The notes under the pieces were generated by a model. It had not been told where the DNA came from and made no database searches. It saw only the letters and a list, made by a program, of their open reading frames with translations. The translations under genes and the position numbers were made by a program. A DNA stretch of 6,848 nucleotides from DASWYT01 sp965246875 (lineage in GTDB: Bacteria; Pseudomonadota; Alphaproteobacteria; Micavibrionales; SZUA-601): NCBI GenBank assembly GCA_965246875.1, contig CBDFFU010000001.1, positions 1 through 6,848 on the forward strand, given 5' to 3'. The stretch's first letter is position 1, and each line of letters begins with the position of its first letter. This document shows positions 5,799 through 6,848 of the stretch, in pieces.

Positions 5799-6848
5799 GT
5801 GGACCAGATGACGAATGCAACTGAAAATAGCGTAATTCAAACCGATGTCGTCATTGTTGGCGCCGGCCCTGTGGGCCTGTTCGCTGTGTTTGAGTTGGGT
5901 CTTAACGATATGAAATGTCATATCGTTGATATTCTGGACCGGCCCGGCGGGCAGTGTGCCGAGCTGTATCCGGAAAAACCAATCTATGACATTCCTGCTA
6001 TCCCGGTTTGTACGGGGGCCGAGCTTACCGAGCGTTTGCTGGAACAAATCAAACCATTCCATCCTGTTTACCATTTTGGCCAGATGGCCGAGAAGCTGGA
6101 AAAAAACGGCGGAGGGCAAATGGCGGCTGACGACCGACACAGGCACGATTATCGAAGCGACGATTGTCGTAATCGCCGCCGGTGGTGGCAGCTTTATGCC
6201 CAAGAAACCGCCGATCAAAGACATTGACGCGTTTGAAAATCATTCCTTGTTTTACGCAGTGCGTAAAATGGAACAGTTCCGTGATAAAAATCTGGTCATT
6301 GCCGGTGGCGGTGACTCGGCGCTGGATTGGGCGCTGAATCTGCAGCCTTTGGCCAAACGCATTACGTTGATCCATCGTCGTGATGATTTCCGGGCTGCGC
6401 CGGATTCCGTTTTGAAAATGCGGGCGCTGGTTGCCGAAGGCAAAATGGATTTGAAGATTGCCAATCTGACGGCGATTAACGGCACTGGCAATCAGATCGA
6501 AAGCGTGACGTTGGTTTCCGAAGGGCATCCCGCCCATGCGTTCCCCTGCGATGCCATGCTGGCATTCTATGGCTTAACCATGAAGCTGGGGCCGGTAGCG
6601 ACCTTTGGCATCAATCTGCATGAAAATTTGATCACAGTCGATACATCAACGTTCGAAACGAATGTGCCGACGATTTTTGCCATTGGCGATATCAACGTGT
6701 ATCCAGGTAAGATGAAGCTGATTTTATCGGGCTTCCATGAAGGCGCATTGATGGCGAAGAAGGCTTTTGCCTATGTGCATCCGGATCGGCGCTACCGTTT
6801 TCAATACACGACATCCTCCAGCGATTTACAGAATAAACTGGGCGTGGC
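5799..6848 (+). CDS. Ferredoxin/flavodoxin-NADP+ reductase, thioredoxin-reductase-like, frameshifted and cut by the right edge
   Basis: FAD enzyme that moves electrons between NADPH and ferredoxin or flavodoxin in the cytoplasm (EC 1.18.1.2 family). The first frame runs from GTG 5799 (or ATG 5808, three codons later) and ends at TGA 6225-6227 after a nonsense tail. Dropping one A from the A7 run at 6100-6106 restores the conserved frame, which is open to the window edge (349 codons plus two bases). In the repaired protein the FAD motif GAGPVG is at residues 21-26, GGQCAELYPEKPIYDIP at 50-66, the NADPH motif GGGDSA at 169-174, HRRDDFR at 192-198 (basic residues favouring NADPH), and AIGD at 294-297. 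The C-terminus (YTTSSSDLQNKLGV) is typical of the family and suggests the stop lies within a few codons of the edge. There is no redox-active CxxC, which separates it from true thioredoxin reductase. The ribosome site is poor for either start. Confidence 0.92.

Noticed and set aside
6101..6107. Programmed -1 ribosomal frameshift in the reductase gene
   Set aside because: Same heptamer, same problem: the conserved frame lies +1 (or -2) away, not -1.
5760..6224. Minus-strand 154-residue open frame
   Set aside because: Antisense shadow of the N-terminal half of the reductase gene; no ribosome site or domain pattern.
6049..6537. Minus-strand 162-residue open frame
   Set aside because: Antisense to the reductase gene, whose repaired frame has clear FAD and NADPH motifs.
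5799..6848. Thioredoxin reductase as the identity of the last gene
   Set aside because: No CxxC redox pair is present in the NADPH-domain region; the pattern fits the thioredoxin-reductase-like ferredoxin-NADP+ reductases.

Overview
The window looks like chromosomal DNA from an alphaproteobacterium of moderate G+C content. The evidence is the style of its proteins: an LDH-like malate dehydrogenase of the alphaproteobacterial type, a thioredoxin-reductase-like ferredoxin-NADP+ reductase with the typical alphaproteobacterial C-terminus, and a small protein resembling a short family common in that class. I cannot place it more finely. No RNA genes, insertion sequences, CRISPR arrays or phage genes are visible.

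Layout, left to right. Positions 1-1919 (minus strand) hold one uninterrupted reading frame for a large polytopic membrane protein. It runs off the left edge and resembles GT-C-like putative glycosyltransferases. It starts with TTG two bases after the stop of mdh (1922-2884, minus), so the two probably form one transcript. A divergent intergenic region (2885-3042) with a perfect 10-bp-arm palindrome separates mdh from a secreted single-domain FAS1 (fasciclin) protein (3043-3903, plus). That gene converges, five bases apart, on a small minus-strand gene (3909-4097). Divergent from the small gene is an enoyl-CoA hydratase/isomerase gene (4214-5003, plus). It is followed after two bases by an unrecognised five-to-six-helix membrane protein (5006-5689, plus). 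After a 109-bp gap, a ferredoxin/flavodoxin-NADP+ reductase gene (from 5799, plus) runs to the right edge and lacks only its last codon or codons.

The genes are mainly metabolic: TCA cycle (mdh), acyl-CoA metabolism (hydratase/isomerase) and NADPH-linked electron transfer (reductase). Two envelope or membrane proteins and one secreted adhesion-type protein sit among them. There is no obvious single pathway joining them.

The most notable observation is that both the acyl-CoA gene and the reductase gene are broken by one extra A in a poly-A run followed by CGG (A6 at 4333-4338, A7 at 6100-6106). Removing one A from each run restores full-length, well-conserved proteins. Sequencing or assembly error is the simplest explanation. 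Real frameshift mutations or slippage-corrected expression are alternatives. I do not see convincing evidence of a previously undescribed system.
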